A DNA stretch of 64,000 bases, taken from NCBI GenBank assembly GCA_946800325.1, contig OX326958.1, forward strand, positions 4,908,001-4,972,000. The letters run 5' to 3'. The first letter of the stretch is position 1; every line of letters begins with the position of its first letter. This document shows positions 40,000-53,900 of the stretch, piece after piece. The notes under the pieces are model-generated. The model searched no databases. It was not told the DNA's origin and saw only the letters and a list, made by a program, of their open reading frames with translations. Source of the DNA: Luzula sylvatica. Its lineage: Eukaryota; Streptophyta; Magnoliopsida; Poales; Juncaceae. Both the position numbers and the translations under genes were made by a program.

Positions 40000-42300
40000 A
40001 AACAAGATTTTAACGCTTGGAGGAGTTCAAATAACGTGTTTTTAGATCATTTGTATCACATCTTTTACTACATAACTTTTCACCAAATTTCACAAACACT
40101 AAGAAAGTTTGTTTTTCGATTCAAAACAAGATTTTAACGCTTTGAGGAGTTCAAATAACGTGTTTTTAGATCATTTGTATCGTATCTTTTACTACATAAC
40201 TTTTCACCAAATTTCACAAACATTAAGAAAGTTTGTTTTTCTATTCAAAACAAGCTTTTAACGCTTTGAGGAGTTCAAATAACGTGTTTTTAGATCATTT
40301 GTATCACATCTTTTACTACATAGCTTTTCACCAAATTTCAAAAACACTAAGAAAGTTTGTTTTTCGATTCAAAACAAGATTTTAACGCTTTGAGGAGTTC
40401 AAATAACGTGTTTTTAGATCATTTGTATCGTATCTTTTACTACATAACTTTTCACCAAATTCCACAAACACTAAGAAAGTTTGTTTTTCGATTCAAAACA
40501 AGATTTTAACGCTTTTAGGAGTGCAAATAACGTGTTTTTAGATCATTTGTATCGTATCTTTTACTACATAACTTTTCACCAAATTTTACAAACATTAAGA
40601 AAGTTTGTTTTTCTATTCAAAACAAGCTTTTAACTCTATGAGGAGTTCAAATAACGTGTTTTTAGATCATTTGTATCACATCTTTTACTACATAACTTTT
40701 CACCAAATTTCACAAACACTAAGAAAGGTTGTTTTTCGATTCAAAACAAGATTTTAACGCTTTGAGGAGTTCAAATAACGTGTTTTTAGATCATTTGTAT
40801 AGTATCTTTTACTACATAACTTTTCACCAAATTTCACGTACACTAAGAAAGTTTGTTTTTCGATTCAAACCAAGATTTTAACGCTTTGAGGAGTTCAAAT
40901 AACGTGTTTTTAGATCATTTGTATCGTATCTTTTACTACATAACTTTTCATCAAATTTTACAATCACTAAGAAAGTTTGTTTTTCGATTCAAAACAAGAT
41001 TTTAACGCTTTGAGGAGTTCAAATAACGTGTTTTCAGATCATTTGTATCGTATCTTTTACTACATAACTTTTCACCAAATTTCACATACACTAAGAAATT
41101 TTGTTTTTCTATTCAAAACAAGATTTTAACGCTTTGAGGAGTTAAAATAACGTGTTTTTAGATCGTTTGTATCGTATCTTTTACTACATAACTTTTCACC
41201 AAATTTCACAAACACTAAGAAAGTTCGTTTTTCGATTCAAAACAAGATTTTAACGCTTTGAGGAGTTCAAATAACGTGTTTTCAGATCATTTATATCGTA
41301 TCTTTTACTACATAACTTTTCACCAAATTTCACAAACACTAAGAAAGTTTGTTTTTCTATTCAAAACAAGATTTTAACGCTTTGAGGAGTTCAAATAACG
41401 TGTTTTTAGATCATTTGTATCACATCTTTTACTACATAACTTTTCACCAAATTTCACAAACACTAAGAAAGTTTGTTTTTCGATTCAAAACAAGATTTTA
41501 ACGCTTTGAGGAGTTCAAATAACGTGTTTTTAGATCATTTGTATCGTATCTTTTACTACATAACTTTTCACCAAATTTCACAAACATTAAGAAAGTTTGT
41601 TTTTCTATTCAAAACAAGCTTTTAACGCTTTGAGGAGTTCAAATAACGTGTTTTTAGATCATTTGTATCACATCTTTTACTACATAGCTTTTCACCAAAT
41701 TTCAAAAACACTAAGAAAGTTTGTTTTTCGATTCAAAACAAGATTTTTACGCTTTGAGGAGTTCAAATAACGTGTTTTTAGATCATTTGTATCGTATCTT
41801 TTACTACATAACTTTTCACCAAATTCCACAAGCACTAAGAAAGTTTGTTTTTCGATTCAAAACAAGATTTTAACGCTTTTAGGAGTGCAAATAACGTGTT
41901 TTTAGATCATTTGTATCGTATCTTTTACTACATAACTTTTCACCAAATTTTACAAACATTAAGAAAGTTTGTTTTTCTATTCAAAACAAGCTTTTAACTC
42001 TATGAGGAGTTCAAATAACGTGTTTTTAGATCATTTGTATCACATCTTTTTACTACATAACTTTTCACCAAATTTCACAAACACTAAGAAAGTTTGTTTT
42101 TCGATTCAAAACAAGATTTTAACGCTTTTAGGAGTGCAAATAACGTGTTTTTAGATCATTTGTATCGTATCTTTTACTACATAACTTTTCACCAAATTTT
42201 ACAAACATTAAGAAAGTTTGTTTTTCGATTCAAACCAAGATTTTAACGCTTTGAGGAGTTCAAATAACGTGTTTTGAGATCATTTGTATCGTGTCTTTTA
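40000..42300. repeat. Family-R block, first copy
   Basis: First appearance of variants absent to the left: AATTCCACAAAC or ..CAAGC (near 40,456 and 41,824), TTTTAGGAGTGC (near 40,516 and 41,878), CATAGCTTTT (near 40,320 and 41,685), TTCAAAAACAC, and TTTTACAAACATTAAG with AACTCTATGAGG (TCTATG at 40,635 and 41,999, exactly 11 monomers apart). A one-base gain in CTTTTTAC near 42,050 and a one-base loss in CAAGCTTTAAC near 42,365 shift local reading frames. Confidence 0.85.
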
Positions 42301-45300
42301 CTACATAACTTTTCACCAAATTTCACAAACACTAACAAAGTTTGTTTTTCTATTCAAAACAAGCTTTAACGCTTTGAGGAGTTCAAATAACGTGTTTTTA
42401 GATCATTTGTATCGTATCTTTTACAACATAACTTTTCACCAAATTTCACAAACACTAAGAAAGTTTTTTTTTCGATTCAAAACAAGATTTTAACGCTTTG
42501 AGGAGTTCAAATAACGTGTTTTTAGATCAGTTGTATCGTATCTTTTACTACATAACTTTTCACCAAATTTCACAAACACTAAGAAAGTTTGTTTTTCGAT
42601 TCAAACCAAGATTTTAACGCTTTGAGGAGTTCAAATAACGTGTTTTTAGATCATTTGTGTCGTATCTTTTACTAGATAACTTTTCACCAAATTTCACAAA
42701 CACTAAGAAAGTTTGTTTTTCGATTCAAAACAAAATTTTAACGCTTTGAGGAGTTATATTAACTTGTTTTTAGATCATTTGTATCCTATCTTTTACTACA
42801 TAACTTTTCACCAAATTTTACAAACACTAAGAAAGTTTGTTTTTCGATTCAAAACAAGATTTTAACGCTTTGAGCAGTTCAAATAACGTGTTTTTAGATC
42901 AGTTGTATCGTATCTTTTACTACATAACTTTTCACCAAATTTCACGTGCACTAAGAAAGTTTGTTTTTCGATTCAAACCAAGATTTTAACGCTTTGAGGA
43001 GTTCAAATAACGTGTTTTTAGATCATTTGTATCGTATCTTTTACTACATAACTTTTCACCAAATTTCACAAACACTAAGAAAGTTTGTTTTTCGATTCAA
43101 AACAAGATTTTAACGCTTTGAGGAGTTCAAATAACGTGTTTTTAGATCATTTGTATCGTATCTTTTACTACATAACTTTTCATCAAATTTTACAATCACT
43201 AAGAAAGTTTGTTTTTCGATTCAAAACAAGATTTTAACGCTTTGAGGAGTTCAAATAATGTGTTTTCAGATCATTTGTATCGTATCTTTTACTACATAAC
43301 TTTTCACCAAATTTCACATACACTAAGAAATTTTGTTTTTCTATTCAAAACAAGATTTTAACGCTTTGAGGAGTTCAAATAACGTGTTTTTAGATCGTTT
43401 GTATCGTATCTTTTACTACATAACTTTTCACCAAATTTCACAAACACTAAGAAAGTTCGTTTTTCGATTCAAAACAAGATTTTAACGCTTTGAGGAGTTC
43501 AAATAATGTGTTTTCAGATCATTTATATCGTATCTTTTACTACATAACTTTTCACCAAATTTCACAAACACTAAGAAAGTTTGTTTTTCTATTCAAAACA
43601 AGATTTTAACGCTTTGAGGAGTTCAAATAACGTGTTTTTAGATCAGTTGTATCGTATCTTTCACTACATAACTTTTCACCAAATTTCACAAACACTAAGA
43701 AAGTTTGTTTTTCGATTCAAAACAAGATTTTAACACTTTGAGGAGTTCGAATAACGTGTTTTTAGATCATTTGTATCACATCTTTTACTACATAACTTTT
43801 CACCAAATTTTACAATCACTAAGAAAATTTGTTTTTCGATTCAAAACAAGATTTTAACGCTTTGAGGAGTTCAAATAACGGGTTTTCAGATCATTTGTAT
43901 CGTATCTTTTACTACATAACTTTTCACCAAATTTCACAAACACTAACAAAGTTTGTTTTTCGATTCAAACCAAGATTTTAACGCTTTGAGGAGTTCAAAT
44001 AACGTGTTTTGAGATCATTTGTATCGTGTCTTTTACTACATAACTTTTCACCAAATTTCACAAACACTAAGAAAATTTGTTTTTCGATTCAAAACAAGAT
44101 TTTAACGCTTTGAGGAGTTCAAATAACGTGTTTTTAGATCATTTGTATCGTATCTTTTACTACATAACTTTTCATCAAATTTTACAATCACTAAGAAAGT
44201 TTGTTTTTCGATTCAAAACAAGATTTTAACGCTTTGAGGAGTTCAAATAACGTGTTTTCAGATCATTTGTATCGTATCTTTTACTACATAACTTTTCACC
44301 AAATTTCACATACACTAAGAAAGTTTGTTTTTCGATTCAAAACAAGATTTTAACGCTTTGAGGAGTTCAAATAACGTGTTTTTAGATCATTTGTATCGTA
44401 TCTTTTACTACATAACTTTTCATCAAATTTTACAATCACTAAGAAAGTTTGTTTTTCGATTCAAAACAAGATTTTAACGCTTTGAGGAGTTCAAATAACG
44501 TGTTTTCAGATCATTTGTATCGTATCTTTTACTACATAACTTTTCACCAAATTTCACATACACTAAGAAATTTTGTTTTTCTATTCAAAACAAGATTTTA
44601 ACGCGTTGAGGAGTTAAAATAACGTGTTTTTAGATCGTTTGTATCGTATCTTTTACTACATAACTTTTCACCAAATTTCACAAACACTAAGAAAGTTCGT
44701 TTTTCGATTCAAAACAAGATTTTAACGCTTTGAGGAGTTCAAATAACGTGTTTTCAGATCATTTATATCGTATCTTTTACTACATAACTTTTCACCAAAT
44801 TTCACAAACACTAAGAAAGTTTGTTTTTCTATTCAAAACAAGATTTTAACGCTTTGAGGAGTTCAAATAACGTGTTTTTAGATCATTTGTATCACATCTC
44901 TTACTACATAACTTTTCACCAAATTTCACAAACACTAAGAAAGTTTGTTTTTCGATTCAAAACAAGATTTTAACGCTTTGAGGAGTTCAAATAACGTGTT
45001 TTTAGATCATTTGTATCGTATCTTTTACTACATAACTTTTCACCAAATTTCACAAACATTAAGAAAGTTTGTTTTTCTATTCAAAACAAGCTTTTAGCAC
45101 TTTGAGGAGTTCAAATAACGTGTTTTTAGATCATTTGTATCACATCTTTTACTACATAGCTTTTCACCAAATTTCAAAAACACTAAGAAAGTTTGTTTTT
45201 CGATTCAAAACAAGATTTTAACGCTTTGAGGAGTTCAAATAACGTGTTTTTAGATCATTTGTATCGTATCTTTTACTACATAACTTTTCACCAAATTCCA

Positions 45301-45378
45301 CAAACACTAAGAAAGTTTGTTTTTCGATTCAAAACAAGATTTTAACGCTTTTAGGAGTGCAAATAACGTGTTTTTAGA

Positions 45379-47114
45379 TCATTTGTATCGTATCTTTTAC
45401 TACATAACTTTTCACCAAATTTTACAAACATTAAGAAAGTTTGTTTTTCTATTCAAAACAAGCTTTTAACTCTATGAGGAGTTCAAATAACGTGTTTTTA
45501 GATCATTTGTATCACATCTTTTACTACATAACTTTTCACCAAATTTCACAAACACTAAGAAAGTTTGTTTTTCGATTCAAAACAAGATTTTAACGCTTTG
45601 AGGAGTTCAAATAACGTGTTTTTAGATCATTTGTATCGTATCTTTTACTACATAACTTTTCATCAAATTTTACAATCACTAAGAAAGTTTGTTTTTCGAT
45701 TCAAAACAAGATTTTAACGCTTTGAGGAGTTCAAATAACGTGTTTTTAGATCATTTGTATCGTATCTTTTACTACATAACTTTTCACCAAATTTTACAAA
45801 CATTAAGAAAGTTTGTTTTTCTATTCAAAACAAGCTTTTAACTCTATGAGGAGTTCAAATAACGTGTTTTTAGATCATTTGTATCACATCTTTTACTACA
45901 TAACTTTTCACCAAATTTCACAAACACTAAGAAAGTTTGTTTTTCGATTCAAAACAAGATTTTAACGCTTTGAGGAGTTCAAATAACGTGTTTTTAGATC
46001 ATTTGTATCGTATCTTTTACTACATAACTTTTCATCAAATTTTACAATCACTAAGAAAGTTTGTTTTTCGATTCAAAACAAGATTTTAACGCTTTGAGGA
46101 GTTCAAATAACGTGTTTTTAGATCATTTGTATCGTATCTTTTACTACATAACTTTTCACCAAATTTTACAAACATTAAGAAAGTTTGTTTTTCTATTCAA
46201 AACAAGCTTTTAACTCTATGAGGAGTTCAAATAACGTGTTTTTAGATCATTTGTATCACATCTTTTACTACATAACTTTTCACCAAATTTCACAAACACT
46301 AAGAAAGTTTGTTTTTCGATTCAAAACAAGATTTTAACGCTTTGAGGAGTTCAAATAACGTGTTTTTAGATCATTTGTATCGTATCTTTTACTACATAAC
46401 TTTTCATCAAATTTTACAATCACTAAGAAAGTTTGTTTTTCGATTCAAAACAAGATTTTAACGCTTTGAGGAGTTCAAATAACGTGTTTTTAGATCATTT
46501 GTATCGTATCTTTTACTACATAACTTTTCACCAAATTTTACAAACATTAAGAAAGTTTGTTTTTCTATTCAAAACGAGCTTTTAACTCTATGAGGAGTTC
46601 AAATAACGTGTTTTTAGATCATTTGTATCACATCTTTTACTACATAACTTTTCACCAAATTTCACAAACACTAAGAAAGTTTGTTTTTCGATTCAAAACA
46701 AGATTTTAACGCTTTGAGGAGTTCAAATAACGTGTTTTTAGATCATTTGTATCGTATCTTTTACTACATAACTTTTCATCAAATTTTACAATCACTAAGA
46801 AAGTTTGTTTTTCGATTCAAAACAAGATTTTAACGCTTTGAGGAGTTCAAATAATGTGTTTTCAGATCATTTGTATCGTATCTTTTACTACATAACTTTT
46901 CACCAAATTTCACATACACTAAGAAATTTTGTTTTTCTATTCAAAACAAGATTTTAACGCTTTGAGGAGTTCAAATAACGTGTTTTTAGATCATTTGTAT
47001 CGTATCTTTTACTACATAACTTTTCACCAAATTTCACAAACACTAAGAAAGATTGTTTTTCGATTCAAAACAAGATTTTAACGCTTTGAGGAGTTCAAAT
47101 AACGTGTTTTTAGA
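45379..47114. repeat. 14-monomer unit (1,736 bp) built from a 372 bp trimer, copy 1
   Basis: Trimer A-B-C: A has TTTTACAAACATTAAG, CTATTC and AACTCTATG; B has CACATC; C has TCATCAAATTTTACAATC. A starts at 45,379, 45,751, 46,123 and 46,495, exactly 372 apart. The fourth A has AACGAGC (near 46,575) and the fourth C has AATGTG with a CAGA end. Two further monomers (CACATACAC with AAATTTTG, then AAAGATTG) complete 14 monomers. Confidence 0.93.
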
Positions 47115-48850
47115 TCATTTGTATCGTATCTTTTACTACATAACTTTTCACCAAATTTTACAAACATTAAGAAAGTTTGTTTTTCTATTCAAAACAAGCT
47201 TTTAACTCTATGAGGAGTTCAAATAACGTGTTTTTAGATCATTTGTATCACATCTTTTACTACATAACTTTTCACCAAATTTCACAAACACTAAGAAAGT
47301 TTGTTTTTCGATTCAAAACAAGATTTTAACGCTTTGAGGAGTTCAAATAACGTGTTTTTAGATCATTTGTATCGTATCTTTTACTACATAACTTTTCATC
47401 AAATTTTACAATCACTAAGAAAGTTTGTTTTTCGATTCAAAACAAGATTTTAACGCTTTGAGGAGTTCAAATAACGTGTTTTTAGATCATTTGTATCGTA
47501 TCTTTTACTACATAACTTTTCACCAAATTTTACAAACATTAAGAAAGTTTGTTTTTCTATTCAAAACAAGCTTTTAACTCTATGAGGAGTTCAAATAACG
47601 TGTTTTTAGATCATTTGTATCACATCTTTTACTACATAACTTTTCACCAAATTTCACAAACACTAAGAAAGTTTGTTTTTCGATTCAAAACAAGATTTTA
47701 ACGCTTTGAGGAGTTCAAATAACGTGTTTTTAGATCATTTGTATCGTATCTTTTACTACATAACTTTTCATCAAATTTTACAATCACTAAGAAAGTTTGT
47801 TTTTCGATTCAAAACAAGATTTTAACGCTTTGAGGAGTTCAAATAACGTGTTTTTAGATCATTTGTATCGTATCTTTTACTACATAACTTTTCACCAAAT
47901 TTTACAAACATTAAGAAAGTTTGTTTTTCTATTCAAAACAAGCTTTTAACTCTATGAGGAGTTCAAATAACGTGTTTTTAGATCATTTGTATCACATCTT
48001 TTACTACATAACTTTTCACCAAATTTCACAAACACTAAGAAAGTTTGTTTTTCGATTCAAAACAAGATTTTAACGCTTTGAGGAGTTCAAATAACGTGTT
48101 TTTAGATCATTTGTATCGTATCTTTTACTACATAACTTTTCATCAAATTTTACAATCACTAAGAAAGTTTGTTTTTCGATTCAAAACAAGATTTTAACGC
48201 TTTGAGGAGTTCAAATAACGTGTTTTTAGATCATTTGTATCGTATCTTTTACTACATAACTTTTCACCAAATTTTACAAACATTAAGAAAGTTTGTTTTT
48301 CTATTCAAAACGAGCTTTTAACTCTATGAGGAGTTCAAATAACGTGTTTTTAGATCATTTGTATCACATCTTTTACTACATAACTTTTCACCAAATTTCA
48401 CAAACACTAAGAAAGTTTGTTTTTCGATTCAAAACAAGATTTTAACGCTTTGAGGAGTTCAAATAACGTGTTTTTAGATCATTTGTATCGTATCTTTTAC
48501 TACATAACTTTTCATCAAATTTTACAATCACTAAGAAAGTTTGTTTTTCGATTCAAAACAAGATTTTAACGCTTTGAGGAGTTCAAATAATGTGTTTTCA
48601 GATCATTTGTATCGTATCTTTTACTACATAACTTTTCACCAAATTTCACATACACTAAGAAATTTTGTTTTTCTATTCAAAACAAGATTTTAACGCTTTG
48701 AGGAGTTCAAATAACGTGTTTTTAGATCATTTGTATCGTATCTTTTACTACATAACTTTTCACCAAATTTCACAAACACTAAGAAAGATTGTTTTTCGAT
48801 TCAAAACAAGATTTTAACGCTTTGAGGAGTTCAAATAACGTGTTTTTAGA
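47115..48850. repeat. 14-monomer unit (1,736 bp) built from a 372 bp trimer, copy 2
   Basis: Exact-length direct repeat of 45,379-47,114. A starts at 47,115, 47,487, 47,859 and 48,231, the fourth again carrying AACGAGC, with the same AATGTG state and the same CACATACAC and AAAGATTG monomers at the end. I saw no difference between the copies by eye. This makes it one of the most homogeneous stretches of the window. Confidence 0.93.
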
Positions 48851-50999
48851 TCATTTGTATCGTATCTTTTACTACATAACTTTTCATCAAATTTTACAAT
48901 CACTAAGAAAGTTTGTTTTTCGATTCAAAACAAGATTTTAACGCTTTGAGGAGTTCAAATAATGTGTTTTCAGATCATTTGTATCGTATCTTTTACTACA
49001 TAACTTTTCACCAAATTTCACATACACTAAGAAATTTTGTTTTTCTATTCAAAACAAGATTTTAACGCTTTGAGGAGTTCAAATAACGTGTTTTTAGATC
49101 GTTTGTATCGTATCTTTTACTACATAACTTTTCACCAAATTTCACAAACACTAAGAAAGTTCGTTTTTCGATTCAAAACAAGATTTTAACGCTTTGAGGA
49201 GTTCAAATAACGTGTTTTCAGATCATTTATATCGTATCTTTTACTACATAACTTTTCACCAAATTTCACAAACACTAAGAAAGTTTGTTTTTCTATTCAA
49301 AACAAGATTTTAACGCTTTGAGGAGTTCAAATAACGTGTTTTTAGATCAGTTGTATCGTATCTTTCACTACATAACTTTTCACCAAATTTCACAAACACT
49401 AAGAAAGTTTGTTTTTCGATTCAAAACAAGATTTTAACACTTTGAGGAGTTCGAATAACGTGTTTTTAGATCATTTGTATCACATCTTTTACTACATAAC
49501 TTTTCACCAAATTTTACAATCACTAAGAAAATTTGTTTTTCGATTCAAAACAAGATTTTAACGCTTTGAGGAGTTCAAATAACGGGTTTTCAGATCATTT
49601 GTATCGTATCTTTTACTACATAACTTTTCACCAAATTTCACAAACACTAACAAAGTTTGTTTTTCGATTCAAACCAAGATTTTAACGCTTTGAGGAGTTC
49701 AAATAACGTGTTTTGAGATCATTTGTATCGTGTCTTTTACTACATAACTTTTCACCAAATTTCACAAACACTAAAAAAGTTTGTTTTTCTATTCAAAACA
49801 AGCTTTTAACGCTTTGAGGAGTTCAAATAACGTGTTTTTAGATCATTTGTATCGTATCTTTTACAACATAACTTTTCACCAAATTTCACAAACACTAAGA
49901 AAGTTTGTTTTTCGATTCAAAACAAGATTTTAACGCTTTGAGGAGTTCAAATAACGTGTTTTTAGATCAGTTGTATCGTATCTTTTACTACATAACTTTT
50001 CACCAAAATTTCACGTACACTAAGAAAGTTTGTTTTTCGATTCAAACCAAGATTTTAACGCTTTGAGGAGTTCAAATAACGTGTTTTTAGATCATTTGTA
50101 TCGTATCTTTTACTACATAACTTTTCACCAAATTTCACGTGCACTAAGAAAGTTTGTTTTTCGATTCAAACCAAGATTTTAACGCTTTGAGGAGTTCAAA
50201 TAACGTGTTTTTAGATCATTTGTATCGTATCTTTTACTACATAACTTTTCATCAAATTTTACAATCACTAAGAAAGTTTGTTTTTCGATTCAAAACAAGA
50301 TTTTAACGCTTTGAGGAGTTCAAATTACGTGTTTTCAGATCATTTGTATCGTATCTTTTACTACATAACTTTTCACCAAATTTCACATACACTAAGAAAT
50401 TTTGTTTTTCTATTCAAAACAAGATTTTAACGCTTTGAGGAGTTAAAATAACGTGTTTTTAGATCGTTTGTATCGTATCTTTTACTACATAACTTTTCAC
50501 CAAATTTCACAAACACTAAGAAAGTTCGTTTTTCGATTCAAAACAAGATTTTAACGCTTTGAGGAGTTCAAATAACGTGTTTTCAGATCATTTATATCGT
50601 ATCTTTTACTACATAACTTTTCACCAAATTTCACAAACACTAAGAAAGTTTGTTTTTCTATTCAAAACAAGATTTTAACGCTTTGAGGAGTTCAAATTAC
50701 GTGTTTTCAGATCATTTGTATCGTATCTTTTACTACATAACTTTTCACCAAATTTCACATACACTAAGAAATTTTGTTTTTCTATTCAAAACAAGATTTT
50801 AACGCTTTGAGGAGTTAAAATAACGTGTTTTTAGATCGTTTGTATCGTATCTTTTACTACATAACTTTTCACCAAATTTCACAAACACTAAGAAAGTTCG
50901 TTTTTCGATTCAAAACAAGATTTTAACGCTTTGAGGAGTTCAAATAACGTGTTTTCAGATCATTTATATCGTATCTTTTACTACATAACTTTTCACCAA

Positions 51000-53900
51000 A
51001 TTTCACAAACATTAAGAAAGTTTGTTTTTCTATTCAAAACAAGCTTTTAACGCTTTGAGGAGTTCAAATAACGTGTTTTTAGATCATTTGTATCACATCT
51101 TTTACTACATAACTTTTCACCAAATTTCAAAAACACTAAGAAAGTTTGTTTTTCGATTCAAAACAAGATTTTAACGCTTTGAGGAGTTCAAATAACGTGT
51201 TTTTAGATCATTTGTATCGTATCTTTTACTACATGACTTTTCACCAAATTCCACAAACACTAAGAAAGTTTGTTTTTCGATTCAAAACAAGATTTTAACG
51301 CTTTTAGGAGTGCAAATAACGTGTTTTTAGATCATTTGTATCGTATCTTTTACTACATAACTTTTCACCAAATTTTACAAACATTAAGAAAGTTTGTTTT
51401 TCTATTCAAAACAAGCTTTTAACTCTATGAGGAGTTCAAATAACGTGTTTTTAGATCATTTGTATCACATCTTTTTACTACATAACTTTTCACCAAATTT
51501 CAAAAACACTAAGAAAGTTTGTTTTTCGATTCAAAACAAGATTTTAACGCTTTTAGGAGTGCAAATAACGTGTTTTTAGATCATTTGCATCGTATCTTTT
51601 ACTACATAACTTTTCACCAAATTTTACAAACATTAAGAAAGTTTGTTTTTCGATTCAAACCAAGATTTTAACGCTTTGAGGAGTTCAAATAACGTGTTTT
51701 GAGATCATTTGTATCGTGTCTTTTACTACATAACTTTTCACCAAATTTCACAAACACTAACAAAGTTTGTTTTTCTATTCAAAACAAGCTTTTAACGCTT
51801 TGAGGAGTTCAAATAACGTGTTTTTAGATCATTTGTATCGTATCTTTTACAACATAACTTTTCACCAAATTTCACAAACACTAAGAAAGTTTGTTTTTCG
51901 ATTCAAAACAAGATTTTAACGCTTTGAGGAGTTCAAATAACGTGTTTTTAGATCAGTTGTATCGTATCTTTTACTACATAACTTTTCACCAAATTTCACA
52001 AACACTAAGAAAGTTTGTTTTTCGATTCAAACCAAGATTTTAACGCTTTGAGGAGTTCAAATAACGTGTTTTTAGATCATTTGTGTCGTATCTTTTACTA
52101 GATAACTTTTCACCAAATTTCACAAACACTAAGAAAGTTTGTTTTTCGATTCAAAACAAAATTTTAACGCTTTGAGGAGTTCTATTAACTTGTTTTTAGA
52201 TCATTTGTATCCTATCTTTTACTACATAACTTTTCACCAAATTTTACAAACACTAAGAAAGTTTGTTTTTCGATTCAAAACAAGATTTTAACGCTTTGAG
52301 GAGTTCAAATAACGTGTTTTTAGATCAGTTGTATCGTATCTTTTACTACATAACTTTTCACCAAATTTCACGTACACTAAGAAAGTTTGTTTTTCGATTC
52401 AAACCAAGATTTTAACGCTTTGAGGAGTTCAAATAACGTGTTTTTAGATCATTTGTATCGTATCTTTTACTACATAACTTTTCACCAAATTTCACAAACA
52501 CTAAGAAAGTTTGTTTTTCGATTCAAAACAAGATTTTAACGCTTTGAGGAGTTCAAATAACGTGTTTTTAGATCATTTGTATCGTATCTTTTACTACATA
52601 ACTTTTCATCCAATTTTACAATCACTAAGAAAGTTTGTTTTTCGATTTAAAACAAGATTTTAACGCTTTGAGGAATTCAAATAATGTGTTTTCAGATCAT
52701 TTGTATCGTATCTTTTACTACATAACTTTTCACCAAATTTCACATACACTAAGAAATTTTGTTTTTCTATTCAAAACAAGATTTTAACGCTTTGAGGAGT
52801 TCAAATAACGTGTTTTGAGATCGTTTGTATCGTATCTTTTACTACATAACTTTTCACCAAATTTCACAAACACTAAGAAAGTTCGTTTTTCGATTCAAAA
52901 CAAGATTTTAACGCTTTGAGGAGTTCAAATAACGTGTTTTCAGATCATTTATATCGTATCTTTTACTACATAACTTTTCACCAAATTTCACAAACACTAA
53001 GAAAGTTTGTTTTTCTATTCAAAACAAGATTTTAACGCTTTGAGGAGTTCAAATAACGTGTTTTTAGATCAGTTGTATCGTATCTTTCACTACATAACTT
53101 TTCACCAAATTTCACAAACACTAAGAAAGTTTGTTTTTCGATTCAAAACAAGATTTTAACACTTTGAGGAGTTCGAATAACGTGTTTTTAGATCATTTGT
53201 ATCACATCTTTTACTACATAACTTTTCACCAAATTTTACAATCACTAAGAAAATTTGTTTTTCGATTCAAAACAAGATTTTAACGCTTTGAGGAGTTCAA
53301 ATAACGGGTTTTCAGATCATTTGTATCGTATCTTGTACTACATAACTTTTCACCAAATTTCACAAACACTAACAAAGTTTGTTTTTCGATTCAAACCAAG
53401 ATTTTAACGCTTTGAGGAGTTCAAATAACGTGTTTTGAGATCATTTGTATCGTGTCTTTTACTACATAACTTTTCACCAAATTTCACAAACACTAAAAAA
53501 GTTTGTTTTTCTATTCAAAACAAGCTTTTAACGCTTTGAGGAGTTCAAATAACGTGTTTTTAGATCATTTGTATCGTATCTTTTACAACATAACTTTTCA
53601 CCAAATTTCACAAACACTAAGAAAGTTTGTTTTTCGATTCAAAACAAGATTTTAACGCTTTGAGGAGTTCAAATAACGTGTTTTTAGATCAGTTGTATCG
53701 TATCTTTTACTACATAACTTTTCACCAAATTTCACAAACACTAAGAAAGTTTGTTTTTCGATTCAAACCAAGATTTTAACGCTTTGAGGAGTTCAAATAA
53801 CGTGTTTTTAGATCATTTGTGTCGTATCTTTTACTAGATAACTTTTCACCAAATTTCACAAACACTAAGAAAGTTTGTTTTTCGATTCAAAACAAGATTT

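Noticed and set aside
41969..42154. 61-codon open frame beginning with TTG, also at 51,394-51,579, 57,846-58,031 and 61,940-62,125
   Set aside because: It lies wholly inside the satellite and crosses monomer borders. It is open only because of the one-base gain in CTTTTTAC, and it recurs because the long units were duplicated. There is no ATG at its start, no ribosome binding site and no non-repeat sequence.
42284..42493. 69-codon open frame beginning with TTG
   Set aside because: It is created by a one-base loss near 42,365 that moves the frame past a stop. It reads the same monomer twice and has no coding signal.
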